From Glossina fuscipes (taxonomy: Eukaryota > Arthropoda > Insecta > Diptera > Glossinidae): a DNA stretch of 64,000 nt. The DNA is taken from positions 22,715,071 through 22,779,070 of the forward strand of contig NW_023998415.1 in NCBI RefSeq assembly GCF_014805625.2, written 5' to 3'. Shown here in pieces: positions 26,331-42,453 of this stretch. A model generated the notes under the pieces. That model made no database searches. It saw only the letters and a list, made by a program, of their open reading frames with translations, and was not told the origin of the DNA. Position numbers and translations under genes: made by a program. Position 1 is the stretch's first letter. Every line of letters begins with the position of its first letter.

Positions 26331-29300
26331 AGACATCGACAGAGCCTCGTTCATCTCTCTGTCTTGGACTTAGCTTTTAGGCCGATGGCATTGTCAGGCC
26401 TCAGAACAGAAACTTTCTTTTAAAATAAACCTCCTCTTTTATATATCCTTGATCCTTCATGTGAGGCTGATAAGCCCCCTACTGTCAGATGAAGATAAGT
26501 TATATGAGTGTATTTCATACTCCAATGAGGGCGATGCCCATAATAAAAGACTTTTGTGGATTAATACCACATGGCAGACCGAGGAAGACATTGGTTAGAA
26601 GTGTACTTCATGTAATTTCTGGCGTTATTGCCGGAATTTGTAATTTATGTTTCGTTTATTCCCTGATAGCTATCATACAAGTATTAAATAAATGCATTGA
26701 TTTAAAAGATTATTAAAATAGTCACAAGTGCTGTGACGTACTGGACAACACGGTAGCTAAGCTACCTCAAACTACTATATTACCTTTTTTCGTTATATAC
26801 ACTCCACATACATAGGGCTCATATCTTTTTGAAATGGAAGCCAGGCTTTTTATTGTCCATTTATAAGGAAAAATACTTTTTTGTAGACATTTGGAAAGTA
26901 TCCCCGCGATTTTCAATCTTCTATGGATCGCTAGGTTCAGCGTCATATAAACATATCCGTCTGGCATCTATGTCCGCCATTTTTGTGAATCGTGACTTTG
27001 TGGAGTGTTGGAGTGTAGATTTATATAATGCGTTAATTAGGTTTCAAAGCTTAATATCCTCCTGGTTCGCTGCGATCTCTTTTTAGCGTTTGGGCTGACC
27101 TTTCTCAACGAATTTATTTCCTTGTTCCGCAAATATCGCGGGCTTCCCATTTGGGTGTTGATCTATTCTTCTTCCTTTCGTCACGACCAAGCTCGTCGAA
27201 CGGTGCATCCTTTTATTTCGGTCCTGCGAACTTTGGGATGTTTAGTTCGCTGGGTTGACGTTTGGGAATAACACCACATGGTCGCAATTTGCATAGTTTT
27301 CACTCAGCGACCGCTTGGACATCGGTTTTACTAATGTCTGCCTTTTGGAACGTACCTCTTCGGTCGTCCTTAAGTAGTACCGGCTGCAGCTTGCAAACCT
27401 TTCTAATAGGATTCGTTCTCTTCGCCTGCAATTACAATCGACATCTGGGATGTATGAAAATGATTCGGCAAATGATATAGTGTTACCAGTGTATTACGCG
27501 AACTTTCACACCAACAAGATAAAGTTTTGTATTAATATACAAAAAAAGAACATATTTATATGGAGATATTTTTTCTTTGTATTCTCCGTCAACATCCCGT
27601 TGATTGCTTTGTCGTTATGGGAAGTATCAGTGAGTTTGTAAGTTTCCATGCGCAGAGATGAAAAGTTTTTGCTTCTTTTATGTCAGTATTTTTGCCTGCG
27701 GTAGCAAACAAATTAAAGAACTCAATAAAATTTTCCAACACAACTTCAAACCTCGAACTCTCTGCTTCTCCATGCTATTACGTAACGTAACAAGTTGCTA
27801 CGCATTCATCAAAAAGTCGGAATTGTCGAGTCGAACTTTTCTATCTCTAACTAAATTAAAAAATTCGGTACAACATAGTAGAAAACAAGAGCAATACATT
27901 CGATGATAGCTTCTGTAATTTACAATATCGGAAACATTCTCGTCGTGCTTTCGAGAAATAATAAAAATAAATAAAATGAAACCACAACATGCGTTTACGT
28001 ATTCCTCGTCCGTGCATGTGCCTATGTGTAGTAAAAATTGATAGGGCGATGTTTGTATGTTTAGAAACTCACAAGAAAATCACAAGAATGAAAAGTTGCT
28101 GCTAAAAATCCATAGATTGTGCTTAAAACCGAATGTCCCAAGTGATAGGCACTCAAATTCTTATTTATTCTTATCATTAAATTATTTTCGTAAATTATTT
28201 TAATATCATGCAGTTGTTGGTTACAAAATTGCACATACTTTACAGCCGTAGCATAGTGTGTACAAAATGGAACAAAGCAAAATTAAAGCAGAATGTATAT
28301 GAAAAATTTCTTATTTAACATTTCGTACCGTTGCCTACATATTGAAGTATATTTCTGCATTCATCTCTAGTATTGCGAGCACGTAGAAGTTTGAAAGGAG
28401 GAAACAAAGAAATGTATAAACAAATGCAATAAAAAATATGCACAATATTTGTAGGCCGCAGTGGAACCATTCTGTTGTATTTATGTACGTTCATATTTCT
28501 TCTCTCTCTGGACAGTAAGCAATAAACTTTAAGTTTGACCAGATAGACATATAATATATTCTCTAGCATTGTTCTTCTTCTTCTTAATATTATTATTATT
28601 ATTACTATTATTATTATTATTATTATTGTATTTCATTATATAAATATAAATAAAATTCCAGCCAGATTGCAATAAAAAAGAAGAGCTTATGACGAAAAGT
28701 CCATTCACCATCTTACTGTCTACGAGAGAGATCGCCTATAAAAACAATTGGCTTCCATTCATTTTGTAATTTCCAACCATATGCGAGACACGATGTGTTG
28801 TCTAATTCGATTCATTTCGTCATGACGATTTTTTGACATCAATTCGTCGTTCAATTGATTCAATAAATTAACGGCACGCTCTTCTTAGTTACCGGCTTTA
28901 ATTTATTCAGATATTCATTGGAAGTGATCGCGTCACTAAACCAATTAAAAAGTATTATAAATGTAATGGACATTTTAAAGGCTGATGCAACATTATTAAT
29001 CGGGTCTTCATCTGCCCACCTCTTACGAATGCGAAAATTCACTTAAGAAGAAAAAATAAAATAAGAAACTTTTTATAAATGCAAGTCTAGCAACAGACCT
29101 AGAAGAAGCAGGAGGGAAGATTCAGGATCATGCTTGAATCGACATCTTATCGGACAACGCAGTGTTACATATTGATCAACAAAACTATTCTATCTTTAGC
29201 TGATATTTTCAAAAAGGAGACCAAAAGGTAAATAAAATGGAAAAACTTGATAACTTTTCTTATAAAACACAGTTCTTGCAGCATTATTATGCGTATGCCT

Positions 29301-29592
29301 GTGTGTGCAGTCGTAGAATGTAATATATCAACTGTCAAATGTTTATAAATGTTCAGATAAATAGCATAGAATAATAGCACACACCCAAACATTGTATAGT
29401 GAATAGTCCAAGTCCAATGTAAATGCTTAGCAGCCGGTAGTATTCTTACTTTTTCTATAATCGCCTAGAAAAGTTTATTGAAACGCTCATTGGGACGGAT
29501 GCTTATGCAGCATCCAAAAAAGAAAATTCTAAATTAGTTAGCCCTACAATCACTTAGCAGCAACACAATTTCATTGCCGCGTTTATTTAAGC
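26331..29592. other. No supported gene; possible old transposon DNA
   Basis: 26331-27500 is less AT-rich than its surroundings and could be the degraded 5' part of the LINE that ends at 24985, but no motif proves it. A (TTA)n tract lies at 28586-28628. On the minus strand at 28742-28950 there are two adjoining short coding-like frames (see findings). Otherwise nothing is recognised. Confidence 0.35.

Positions 29593-29656
<64 letters not shown>
29593..29656. repeat. A-tract plus (TA)n microsatellite
   Basis: Sixteen A residues are followed by about 24 TA units. Two minus ORFs with poly-IY tracts translate this repeat. Confidence 0.95.
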
Positions 29657-29661
<5 letters not shown>

Positions 29662-31599
29662 AAAACAACAAATAAAACGAAATGGCTATAGAACCCACGG
29701 AAACGCAGCAACACAAATTCGTTAAAGTTAACTAAGAAGAAGAATTTTTGCGTTCGCTTTCCTATGCATATCAATTCATAATACTCCGGACAAAACGCAT
29801 GGACAACACATTCAAAATTGTTCTTAAAAACTAATAACCCCCTGCATAAGGAGCCAACTATGTAAAAATCGCAAATATCAAATCGCTAGGTGTTCGCTGT
29901 AGCTGTAATGACTGCTTAGCCGCTAACGGCATAAAACTTAGCGACTGGTAATCATTCAATCCCATCTCTTTGTCTTTACTCACTTCTTTCCAGCAGGTGA
30001 CATCCTCTCAGTGATTCCGCGTTTAAAAAAATAAAATAATTTTAAAGCGACGCTTTTCAAAATTTCATTAGCGTAGTTCTGCTGGGTTTGTTATTTTTAA
30101 AATAATCGGAAAAGTGCGAATTACGCATGTTGATACAGCCATACCGTCTGATAGAGAACGAGAACAAATGCACTTAGTATTAAGTTCAAGAGTGCTGCGG
30201 CAACTGTTCTCCGTCATGACTAAGGACCTGTCGCTGATTTATTGATTTGAACCGAAGTCTTTTTTTTTTTGGTCCTTTTAATATCCGAATGGCCGAACGA
30301 AATAAGGGAGGTGGTGGCCGCAGTTTAGTAGAAGTTATGCCTTTACCGACTAACCACTGATTGGCAATCGCGGCTCGTATCTACTCGGCTACTCAGACCG
30401 ATTAAAAACTCTTGAAAACTATTGTCGATAGTCGAAGAATGAATCGAAGAGAACTGATATCTTATAGATATCAAAAGGCTCACTTTTCCACTATTTTACA
30501 TAAAAATTTGGACCTGGGGTTACTGTTTGCCAAGTGAGCACAGCGTTTTTTAGTGGCGGAGAAAAACATAAACCCCGTAAATCTTAAGAGTCTAAGAGGT
30601 TATTCCTCTGGCTAATATTAATGATAAAAATAATAAAATTTAGTTTACTTGGTATTCTGCGATAAAAGATAACAAAAGCAGAAATGTTATCAGATCAAAT
30701 CACAAATGGAAGTGATATATATGTGTCCGCCTTTATTTGTAGATAAATAAATCGGTGAACTTCTCATCGAAATATGCCATAAACTTTCACCTAATGCGGA
30801 CATATTGTCTACCTTTTCACGGTAACTGGGTAGCATAAGAAGGAAGGAGGAGGTAATAATGCGACGATGAATTGTGAAAATTATACAATGAAAGGGACAA
30901 TGGCTGCAAATCGCCCAGTCCGTAATAACGGAATAGTATGAACGCAACACAAGTTGATATATGACATATGATCGGATACCCCTCAGAGATAAGTGAACGC
31001 ATGGATTGCGTTATGCGTTTTCCGCAACGCAAAGACGCAAAATTTCGTTCAACACATTGCTTGCATATATTGCTAAAGCCAACTTATATGGCTAGGATTT
31101 GCTTACATAAGCCTTAATCAAGCGCGAAATTCAAATTTGATAGCTGGGATAGGATAGGATGAGTAAGTCTACATTTTAAATTTTCTCAATAAGTAGAGCA
31201 ACTGTCAGAAATGTCCTAGTAAACCAGACAGCTTCAGTGTCCAACAAAGGAAAAAAGTCTTTCAAGCGTATTTCTGATTTTTGTTCCTTATCTTTAAAGC
31301 TCAGCCATTCACGCAAAGCGAAAATCCAGTTTCGCGAAATTATTCGCCGAGTACCTGGGTGTGCTTTAAGAATTAGAAACAAAATCAAAATGGTCTTGTT
31401 TGCTGAATGAGTCAATGAATCAAAATGTATTTTCTTTATTATTTATCTGCTTCTTACATAGTACAATAAGTTTAATAAAAACGCTTATGCTGACAAAAAT
31501 GTTAATTGTACGTAAATGCTTATGCTAACGTTATAATGAATACTTACGCTAATAAAATACAAAAATAGTGCGTGATAGTCGACAATGAGTTAGAAAGGA
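29657..31599. other. Mostly featureless DNA
   Basis: No gene is supported. A degenerate triplet repeat, CTTATGCTGAC / CTTATGCTAAC / CTTACGCTAAT, is spread over about 31480-31556. Other ORFs are short and of no known family. Confidence 0.4.
30330..30400 (-). repeat. tRNA-like repeat, copy 2 (A-box half)
   Basis: The minus strand starting at 30400 reads CGGTCTGAGTAGCCGAGTAG, similar to the A-box/D-arm segment at 19864-19883. A plausible B box is not seen here, so this is a truncated or diverged copy. Confidence 0.35.
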
Positions 31600-32110
31600 G
31601 CGATAATACTACGCCACTGGCGTCACTTAACGAAGCTATGCAAGAAGAACGTTGCAATTGATTGGACTCCAGAAAGCAATCAGCCATTCGAGTATTTGGA
31701 AAATGAGTTAGTAAAAGCCACCCTGCCACAGTACCAAGATCCCAGAAAGCAATTGTGCATAACCCCAGACGCCACCAAGTCCGCTTGCGGCACAATACTG
31801 ACATAAGAGTACAATTGCAGATAACTTCCCATTTTTTTACGCCTCAAGAACTATCGCAAAAGGCGAAACCAACAAATCCACTATAGAACAGTAACTACTC
31901 GCAATGCATTGGACAATTAAGAATTTTAGACCTTACATCTACGGACGACGTTTCCTCGTAGCATCAGATCACAGACCGTTAGTTTATCTATTTTCTATGC
32001 GGAACCAAAGTTCAGAATTACTCGACTATGATTAGATATGTAAGAATATGATTTCGCAGTGGAGCACCTCAAAGAGAATAGCTGACACACCCTCCCGTAT
32101 TACAATCAAA
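31600..32110 (+). pseudogene. Ty3/gypsy (mdg1/412-like) pol fragment: RT end and RNase H
   Basis: One frame reads LTKLCKKNVAIDWTPESN...FEYLENELVKATLPQYQDPR, then KQLCITPDATKSACGTIL, the junction of reverse transcriptase and RNase H in Ty3/gypsy elements. A second frame gives FFYASRTIAKGETNKSTIEQ and LLAMHWTIKNFRPYIYGR, then ASDHRPLVYLFSMRNQSS. The catalytic RNase H Asp-Glu-Asp positions can still be recognised across the frames. Stops and frameshifts break it. Integrase, gag and LTRs were not found nearby. It is an old LTR retrotransposon fragment. Confidence 0.85.
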
Positions 32111-32434
32111 CAACTTGGAAAACAAACACCAAAATAGTAATGAGATCGGCTAGACGTCATGAAAATGCATGCAAAGATGACCAGGTGAATACAAGAAAGA
32201 TAGGACAAGCTTCTTCTGTTAAATTTATTGTAATTGGCTTTCTTAGGTACTGGATTAGAGTATTGTTAGAATAACATTTAAGTGAAACTTGGAACATAAC
32301 CTCAACAAATTTGAATTAATGGCTTTCCTTTAACAATTTAATTCAATTTTTGTAGTAAGCATCTTGCTCTGTTGTAACTGTAATGCCGCTAGGCTCAAAT
32401 CTTCGGCCAGTTGCCAGCAACACATTTTTATGAA

Positions 32435-33560
32435 GCTGTCTCATGTATAATGGTCTTAATCTTAATGTTGCACATTTGAACTGCCACAGTATTAGCCCTT
32501 CTTACAGATCTGCGAAACCACGATGAGCTTGGTAATCTTCTCGATAGTAATGTATTTGACACTATTACCGCAAGTGAAACTTGTGTGAAGGGCTATGTTT
32601 CTGACGCCGCTGAGGTGGAAGAGCTGCCCCATACATCTCATGTAATCTACACCTTGGGGTAGTTTATTCGACTCATGGAGGACGGGACCTGCGAATCACT
32701 TCTCGTTGAACTGATTCTCCAAAATAAAAATTGTTGGTTGGTGTTGCATTATACATTTGTCGAAAAGGATGCATAGTGCCCCGCTTTCCAATATTAATAA
32801 TAACTGTAGTGTTTAACTACCGATTTATTTCACCCAGGTAAAAGTATGGTCTACCGTAAGAGCCATTGCCCCAGAAATAGTTTCTGTTGCAGACATAATT
32901 ATTGGCTGACTCATTTTAATATTCAGTAGCAATACACTCCACTTATCGATTACTTGCTCACAGTGAGAACCTCACTTCTATACAATATTGTCAAGCCAAC
33001 TAAATGTCTGAGACTCACCACAATTTTCGATCATTTTAGAGATACAAGTTTTCGGTTTCTTATTGCACAGCGTGGGTGGAAACATTCGTTATAACGCTGT
33101 TCGGAAAAAAACATATACCTGGGTTGGATTTGACGGAGTATCTATCAAACATGTTACCTTGACCCTTCCTTACATATCCAACCATCTAGTACAGGTTGTG
33201 AATGCGGTACTAACGGCATCCAAATTTCCCAAGGAGTAGAAAATAGCTTGAGTAAAATCCATTGATGACCAGGACTCCCCTTTTGCACATAATAATCTTC
33301 GAACGATTAGGATCCTACCCTGCCTCTCCAAAGTTGGCAGGGCATGTCAGAAAGGAGCAACTTGATTTTCTTAAATAACAGCAATGCCCTGCACGGTGGC
33401 CATTTCGGCTTTCGGTCCTGATGTTGCATATCGAAACTTCTCATTTCTGTCACGAAGTCTGTAAGGGATAAAAAGAATGTTGGTACGAGCTTTGTTTTGT
33501 CGCTCTGGCTCTAACGAAAGCGTTTGATAGAGTCCCATATACTGGTTCCATTTTGTTGCT
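32435..33560 (+). pseudogene. CR1/jockey-like LINE ORF2 (endonuclease and RT), decayed
   Basis: On the plus strand LNLNVAHLNCHSI (about 32455-32495) resembles the first block of the APE-type endonuclease. LLDSNVFDTITASETC (about 32540-32585) matches the DI...SETW block. Further on, PYISNHLVQVVNAVLTASKF with PKEWKIAWVKSI (about 33170-33265) and NNLRTIRILPCLSKVGRA match the RT entry region (PFISNP.V.IVNAVLTSS.FP..WK...V.PI...). VALALTKAFDRVPY (33501-33542) matches the RT 'LLDLTKAFDTVDH' block. Frameshifts separate the blocks. It is in the opposite orientation to the neighbouring element at 33953-34590. Confidence 0.75.
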
Positions 33561-33675
33561 TATCTACCGCTACAAAACCACGCAATCTCGATCCCCAGGC
33601 CTTTTTACAGACCGACCACGGTTCTCTAGATCGAAAAACATATTCATAACAACAAACTATATATGTTCAGTATTC

Positions 33676-33696
33676 TTTTTTTTTTTTTTTTTTTTT
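33676..33696 (-). repeat. T21 tract, possible poly(A) tail of the minus-strand LINE
   Basis: A pure run of 21 T lies about 255 bp beyond the 3' end of the minus-strand LINE ORF at 33953. On the minus strand this would be a poly(A) tail after a short 3' UTR. That is inference; no target-site duplication was verified. Confidence 0.35.
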
Positions 33697-33952
33697 GCTT
33701 GTTCAGAAATGGATTGAACCAGTTAAGTGAATGTTAGATCCATAATCCAGAGACGAAGTTGAGAGCGATTGATGAAAAAATTTAAGCATAGGTAGACTGA
33801 TGTGGCAGAGTGTTTGCAATGAGAGGCTCTGTTCCGCTGTCAATCCATAAATCACCGTACTTGGTACTGTACTGTCAAGATCCGGCTAATAATGCCGATA
33901 AAAGAAAAAGTGTAGGCGATTCGTGATTGTAATAGAAATACTAAATGTAAAA

Positions 33953-34590
33953 TTAGAATGAAAACTCAGCTGATTTGATAAAGGCAGTCAGTTGCTTCAA
34001 ATGCCTAAAGTTACCAGCACGAAAAATTTCATATAAATTGTTATACAGGTTAAATATACTGAGAGATTGTCTAAGGATGTCAAACCTCCTGCACTCAAAA
34101 ATAAAGTGCTCGGCAGACTCAGTAATATTGCAATCCTCATAGATGTCAGAGGAGGAGACTTTGATCATTTTAAAATAGACCTTGTCGTAGGTGTGATTAC
34201 TCATAAGACGGTGAAGAACTTTAAATTCCCATGTTGTGAATTTTCCTTTAGGTAGAAGTGTGGGTGTCAAAAAAGGGTAAATTTTGTAGAACAGCCGGTC
34301 ACTTTTTTCTCTAGCTAAAACATGATACTCATCTTTCCATTCTTTTATGATGAGTTTTTTGACTAGCAGAAAAGCTTCGCTGGGGGGGGTAGTTTATGGA
34401 CGAAACTGTACCATCGAACCTAGCTTGATGAGCATGGAAGTCAGCTTTTTCATTGATACTAGAACCGCAGTGACCTGGGATCCAGATGATGTGGCATTTT
34501 TCAATACTCGGGTCTTTTAAAAGGTTGTAGATATCGAAGACATACTTATTGAATGGGTCTTTATTCTTGATTAAAATTAGAGCAGATTAT
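33953..34590 (-). pseudogene. I-clade-like LINE fragment: RNase H domain plus C-terminal Cys-His motif
   Basis: Minus strand from 34590: FDIYNLLKDPSIEKCHIIWI, then PGHCGSSINEKADFHAHQAR. This is the characteristic 'VWIPGHCGI.GNEKAD' end of the RNase H domain carried by I-clade LINEs. Past a frameshift, an open frame of 105 codons (34270-33953) has the tail expected after RNase H: FKVLHRLMSNHTYDKVY, then a Cys/His cluster C-ITESAEHFIFECRRF-LR (compare 'C..C...ETVEHILFECPR'). The upstream RT and endonuclease were not seen, so it is 5'-truncated. Confidence 0.75.
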
Positions 34591-34728
34591 GTTCAGTATT
34601 CATTTATGATGAGAACAAAAAATATAGTATTTTTTCTTTTATCCAATTTATTTAGTCTAAATTAACTTTCAATTTTACTTAATTCCAGTTAATTAATTGA
34701 CGCTAATTTTAAATGTGTGCCAAAAACT

Positions 34729-34845
34729 CGCGTTAACGCGCAACGCAACATAAGCTACATGCTCAACTACATTCAAATGCACTTTATTTTGACACTTCGT
34801 GAGTCACGCATAACGCAAGCATTGCGTCAGCTTTTAACGCGATGA
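34729..34845. repeat. Cluster of inverted AACGCAA/TTGCGTT/GCGTTAAC motifs
   Basis: Contains the palindrome CGCGTTAACGCG (34729-34740), then CGCAACGCAA, CGCATAACGCAAG, CATTGCGTC and TTTTAACGCG. Similar TTGCGTTATGCG and CGCAACGCAAAG motifs occur at about 31008-31036. It could be the ends of an unrecognised DNA transposon; identity is unknown. Confidence 0.4.
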
Positions 34846-37560
34846 AACTAAAAGCAGCGAGAACTTAACGAAAAGCTTATGATAAGGAAGAATAAAAAGA
34901 ATTCCTCGTATGCGAAATTTATTAAATGATTTCCAAAGCATCCTGTGTCTTTTACATTAGAAATAAAGATTGCAAACTTACTGCAGTGTTTGGTTCCCCT
35001 AAAGTCGATTTCGATCTCTAAGATGGAAAAAGATACAAAACATGGCAAATTGTCAATAAAGCCATCAATACTCAACACATCATTTTCTATTTTTATTTAA
35101 AATTTTTTTTTACATTAACTACTGTTTTGGTTGACGGAAATTTACAATCTTTTTTGAACTTGCATCGTAGCTGTCAAAATTACTTTCGTTTGTCGTTTAC
35201 AAATAATCGCTTCAATTTTAAAGCTTTTTGCATTTTATTTCATCTGAGAGAAGAATCAACGGTTTATTTTTTTGACTTTGCCAGCTTCTTTTTCTACTTC
35301 TTCGTCCACCGTGAGTTGTAACAATGAAAACAATGGCAAAAGTCATACGTAATGCCAAAAAGGAGGATAGTCAACTTTTTTGTCGAAGCGAAAAAAAGTT
35401 TGTCAAAAGATATGCAAATAGTGCCGCGACTGTTTCTAGAACTTTGCATTAAGAAAGTTGCACAATTATTATTAGTGTCAACCGAACCGAAACAAAACGG
35501 ATATGAAACTAACACACATGAAACACGCCCTAAGAAAGTAAAATCTATCTCCATAGTGTCCTAAAATTTTCGCAAGATTTTTTCATTTTTTTTAATGAAT
35601 CATAATACACCACTCTCTGTCTATTTCATCCAAATACCGTTACTGCCGTTATTGCCAAAAGGCCATCATTTCCATGAGTTGCTGTTGTAATAATTTAAGC
35701 ACAGTTAAAACTGAATGTAACCTCCTGTAAAAGTCGTTCTCAACATATGCTCCTTTAACATATGCTATATTCAGGATTTAGTGAAAATGAAAACAATCTT
35801 GTTATTGTTTGTTTGAATAATAATATGTGGTATTCTTAATAACTCAAATATAATGACAATCTAAAGCACTCTGTATGTAGTAAAAGCATTTCCGTACTTC
35901 GAAAAAAAGAACTTTTATAGAACGTACATAATATTGAGTGCAAAAGCTTTGGCTTTGCATTCCGTTCCGTTCTGATTTGTTTTTTTCTCAGCAAAAGAAA
36001 ATTTATAATAAAACAACAAATTAAGATACTTTAAGCTTAATTTAAATACACATTTCCAATAAGCATTTAAATGTTAACATGGAAGATATTGAAGCTAGAT
36101 TACGAAAAATTAAACATTCAAATTTGACCAGAAAGCAAATATTATATATAACGCTACAATAATTAGGAAGTGTTTAAGTTTTATCCGTCAATAGTAAGTG
36201 AAGATATTATTAAACTTACAATTTACAATAATTGCACATTTTAAATTCTGGACAAGATTGTTTACGTTTCATTCACTGTAAACCAAGAATTTTGCTGACC
36301 TGATGCAAACGTTCAATTGGACTGTTATCAATACTTATCGTTTTCAATCATGTGCTTTCAAAAGACATAAATAACTACGTAATTTTGCAACGTTGTGTGT
36401 TAAATAAATTTGACGGAATTTGGAAAGTTGAAACTTTTTTGGTTATGCATCAGTATGAAATATAAAAAAGAAACCTCAAAATAATTTCAGAGTTTTAAGA
36501 ATGGAAACATCGAGAAAGTTACGAGGTACATGTTCATATACATATATATATGTATAGATATATATATACATATACGTTTTCAAAGTAATTATTAAACGTA
36601 AAGCCTTTTTAGTTACTTCTGGGTTTCAGTGTCAGTGTTGTTTATAATTTTCTAGTTCTATAGTTACTATAATCAAAATTCAAGTTTTACATATACTTTC
36701 TAGTGCATTGTTGCAAATATTTCCGAAACTTATAAGAAGACGTGGAACTTGTAAGGCACAATATATCATGAAGACAAAATGTCATCGAATAAATACCGAA
36801 GGAATTTAAAGTTGAGGAGACAATGTCACGACGAATTGCAAAAATCCACTAATGGATCAAAATTATTAAATGTATTATAGGATCTGCTATAAGACATTCC
36901 CATTTATGCCTATATCAAGTTAAGGAGCTCATCGGAAATTTGAAAAAAATTGAGAAGATTTACGTGGCCACCAACGAAATCCAAGAATGATAGTAAATAC
37001 ATATATAACGGATCTAAGAAAACAGAGCATTGATATATATGAATATATATTATATATTAAATATATATTAATATCCTTTGAAAGTTTTAGATGAAGTTAA
37101 CTTCGTATGGCATCGACTAACGGAATGGCAAAAACCAAAGCAAAAAGTGAGCAGAACATTATTGCTATAGGTAAAGCCTAGTCCTTGTGTGTTGTATGTT
37201 GGATGAACTTATTAACGTGCTCAATTCAAGAATCTAAAAATGCTGGTATTTTGTTATGGAATTTGCGGCAAAAAAATATTTCTATCTGCAAACACGGTTT
37301 TGTTTGATTTGCCATTTAACAGCCATCAGTTACACTCTTTATAGACCCAAGCTAATAATACAACTAAATACAATGGACAATGGACGTTTTTTTGATGGAT
37401 CCTCAAAGCTAGTGTGTCAAGTTTTTGAAGCTAAAAGTTTCCAGTATTTACACAAAATTGAGAAAAAACATCGACTGGAGATATCTTTAAGGAACGTCAA
37501 GCAGTTGCAAGATAATTGCATTTTTCTTTATATAAGAATCTCAAGTTCTCCTTGAGGATG
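34846..37560. other. No supported gene
   Basis: AT-rich. Several 60-99 codon ORFs (34848-35078, 35294-35564, 37256-37555) were read in all frames and show no conserved domain. TA tracts lie at 36540-36575 and 37035-37075. Confidence 0.45.
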
Positions 37561-37600
37561 AACGGATTTCATTTGCCAGCAACGGATTTCATTTGCCAGC
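37561..37600 (+). repeat. Perfect 20-bp tandem duplication
   Basis: The 20-mer beginning AACGGATTTC and ending TTGCCAGC occurs twice head-to-tail with no mismatch (37561-37580 and 37581-37600). Confidence 0.98.
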
Positions 37601-38150
37601 AAAGTTAAGCACTTTCGTTTCCTTTATTGCGTTCTACGAGACATTTAAGATACGGTGCCATTGAACATTGATAGATTATCGTTTGCAATACATCCACTAA
37701 TCGTTGTGGTCAAAGTAATGGCGACAAAAGCAGAAGTGGCTCGCCCATTAAGTGAACCGTAAAAAAAATTCAAATGACTGAAACAATTAAAACTTAACTA
37801 GAAACAAAAAGCTATGATTATTGAGGTTTTCCAACCATTAGAGTGGTGCGTTGTTGTCCATCCTCTTCATTCTGACGTTCTTGGATTGGTTTAAAAAATA
37901 ATAAATTCAACGTCTAAACTTCGATTTTACTGTATAGAGCGAATATCCTATATCTTCGATTTATTCACTATTTGCGTAGATCGCTCCGTATTTCAGTAGC
38001 TAGAAAACAATGTCATATGACTTATACACGACATTAAATCATCTGACAATTGAGTCGGAGAATGGTTGATTTTGTGCCAAGTTCAAATATTTAATGCAAA
38101 GGTGGAAAAACTGTTACAATTTGATAAAGTTTGTATCGTTTCCATATGCT

Positions 38151-38180
38151 ACCCTAGTAATAGTCACCCTAGTAATAGTC
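38151..38180 (+). repeat. Perfect 15-bp tandem duplication
   Basis: ACCCTAGTAATAGTC is repeated exactly at 38151-38165 and 38166-38180. Confidence 0.98.
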
Positions 38181-38599
38181 TAATTGACCCATTTAACTAT
38201 TGCTTTTACAAAGTTGAATTTAATAGAACCATCGCTTTGCAACGTGCAATGTTTTCGCCAGAGAAAGAAAATGTAGAACGGTCGTATTCTAAGACACTGT
38301 TTACACATGCGGTGATTTCACAAACTAAAGAACGAATACATATGTGTGTATGTAAATAATTGAGAGCGAGATAGACGAAAAAATATTTTTTTCCTCAAAT
38401 ATATGTATATCTAATTGGATAAATAAAGAAATTTTTTCACCCCGATTATTATTATATTTCGATTGTATGCATCGAGCTTATCAGCTTATATTATAACATA
38501 TATAAAATATTGAGTTTGAAAAATTTACACTCAAAATTGAAAGAAGAATCTCATGCATTATTGCGAGTCGATGAGTCAGTTCTTTGCAAAACAATTGTT

Positions 38600-42297
<3,698 letters not shown>

Positions 42298-42419
42298 ACG
42301 ATAAGAGTAAGAGCCAACCGATATTAGTGTTGACAAATTTTGTTAAGAGCAGCTGCGCACACTCAAAAAGCACGTAATATATATATATATGTATATTATA
42401 TTATATATATATATATATA

Positions 42420-42453
<34 letters not shown>

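Noticed and set aside
34848..35078. Possible micro-exon between CATCTTAG and CACTGCA|GTAAGT on the minus strand
   Set aside because: The exon would be under 40 bp with no recognisable flanking exons; splice-like motifs occur by chance at this density.
35319..35460. Short frame MAKVIRNAKKEDSQLF, faintly like the start of an acetyltransferase
   Set aside because: The similarity ends within a few residues, the frame stops after about 40 codons and no splice sites support continuation.
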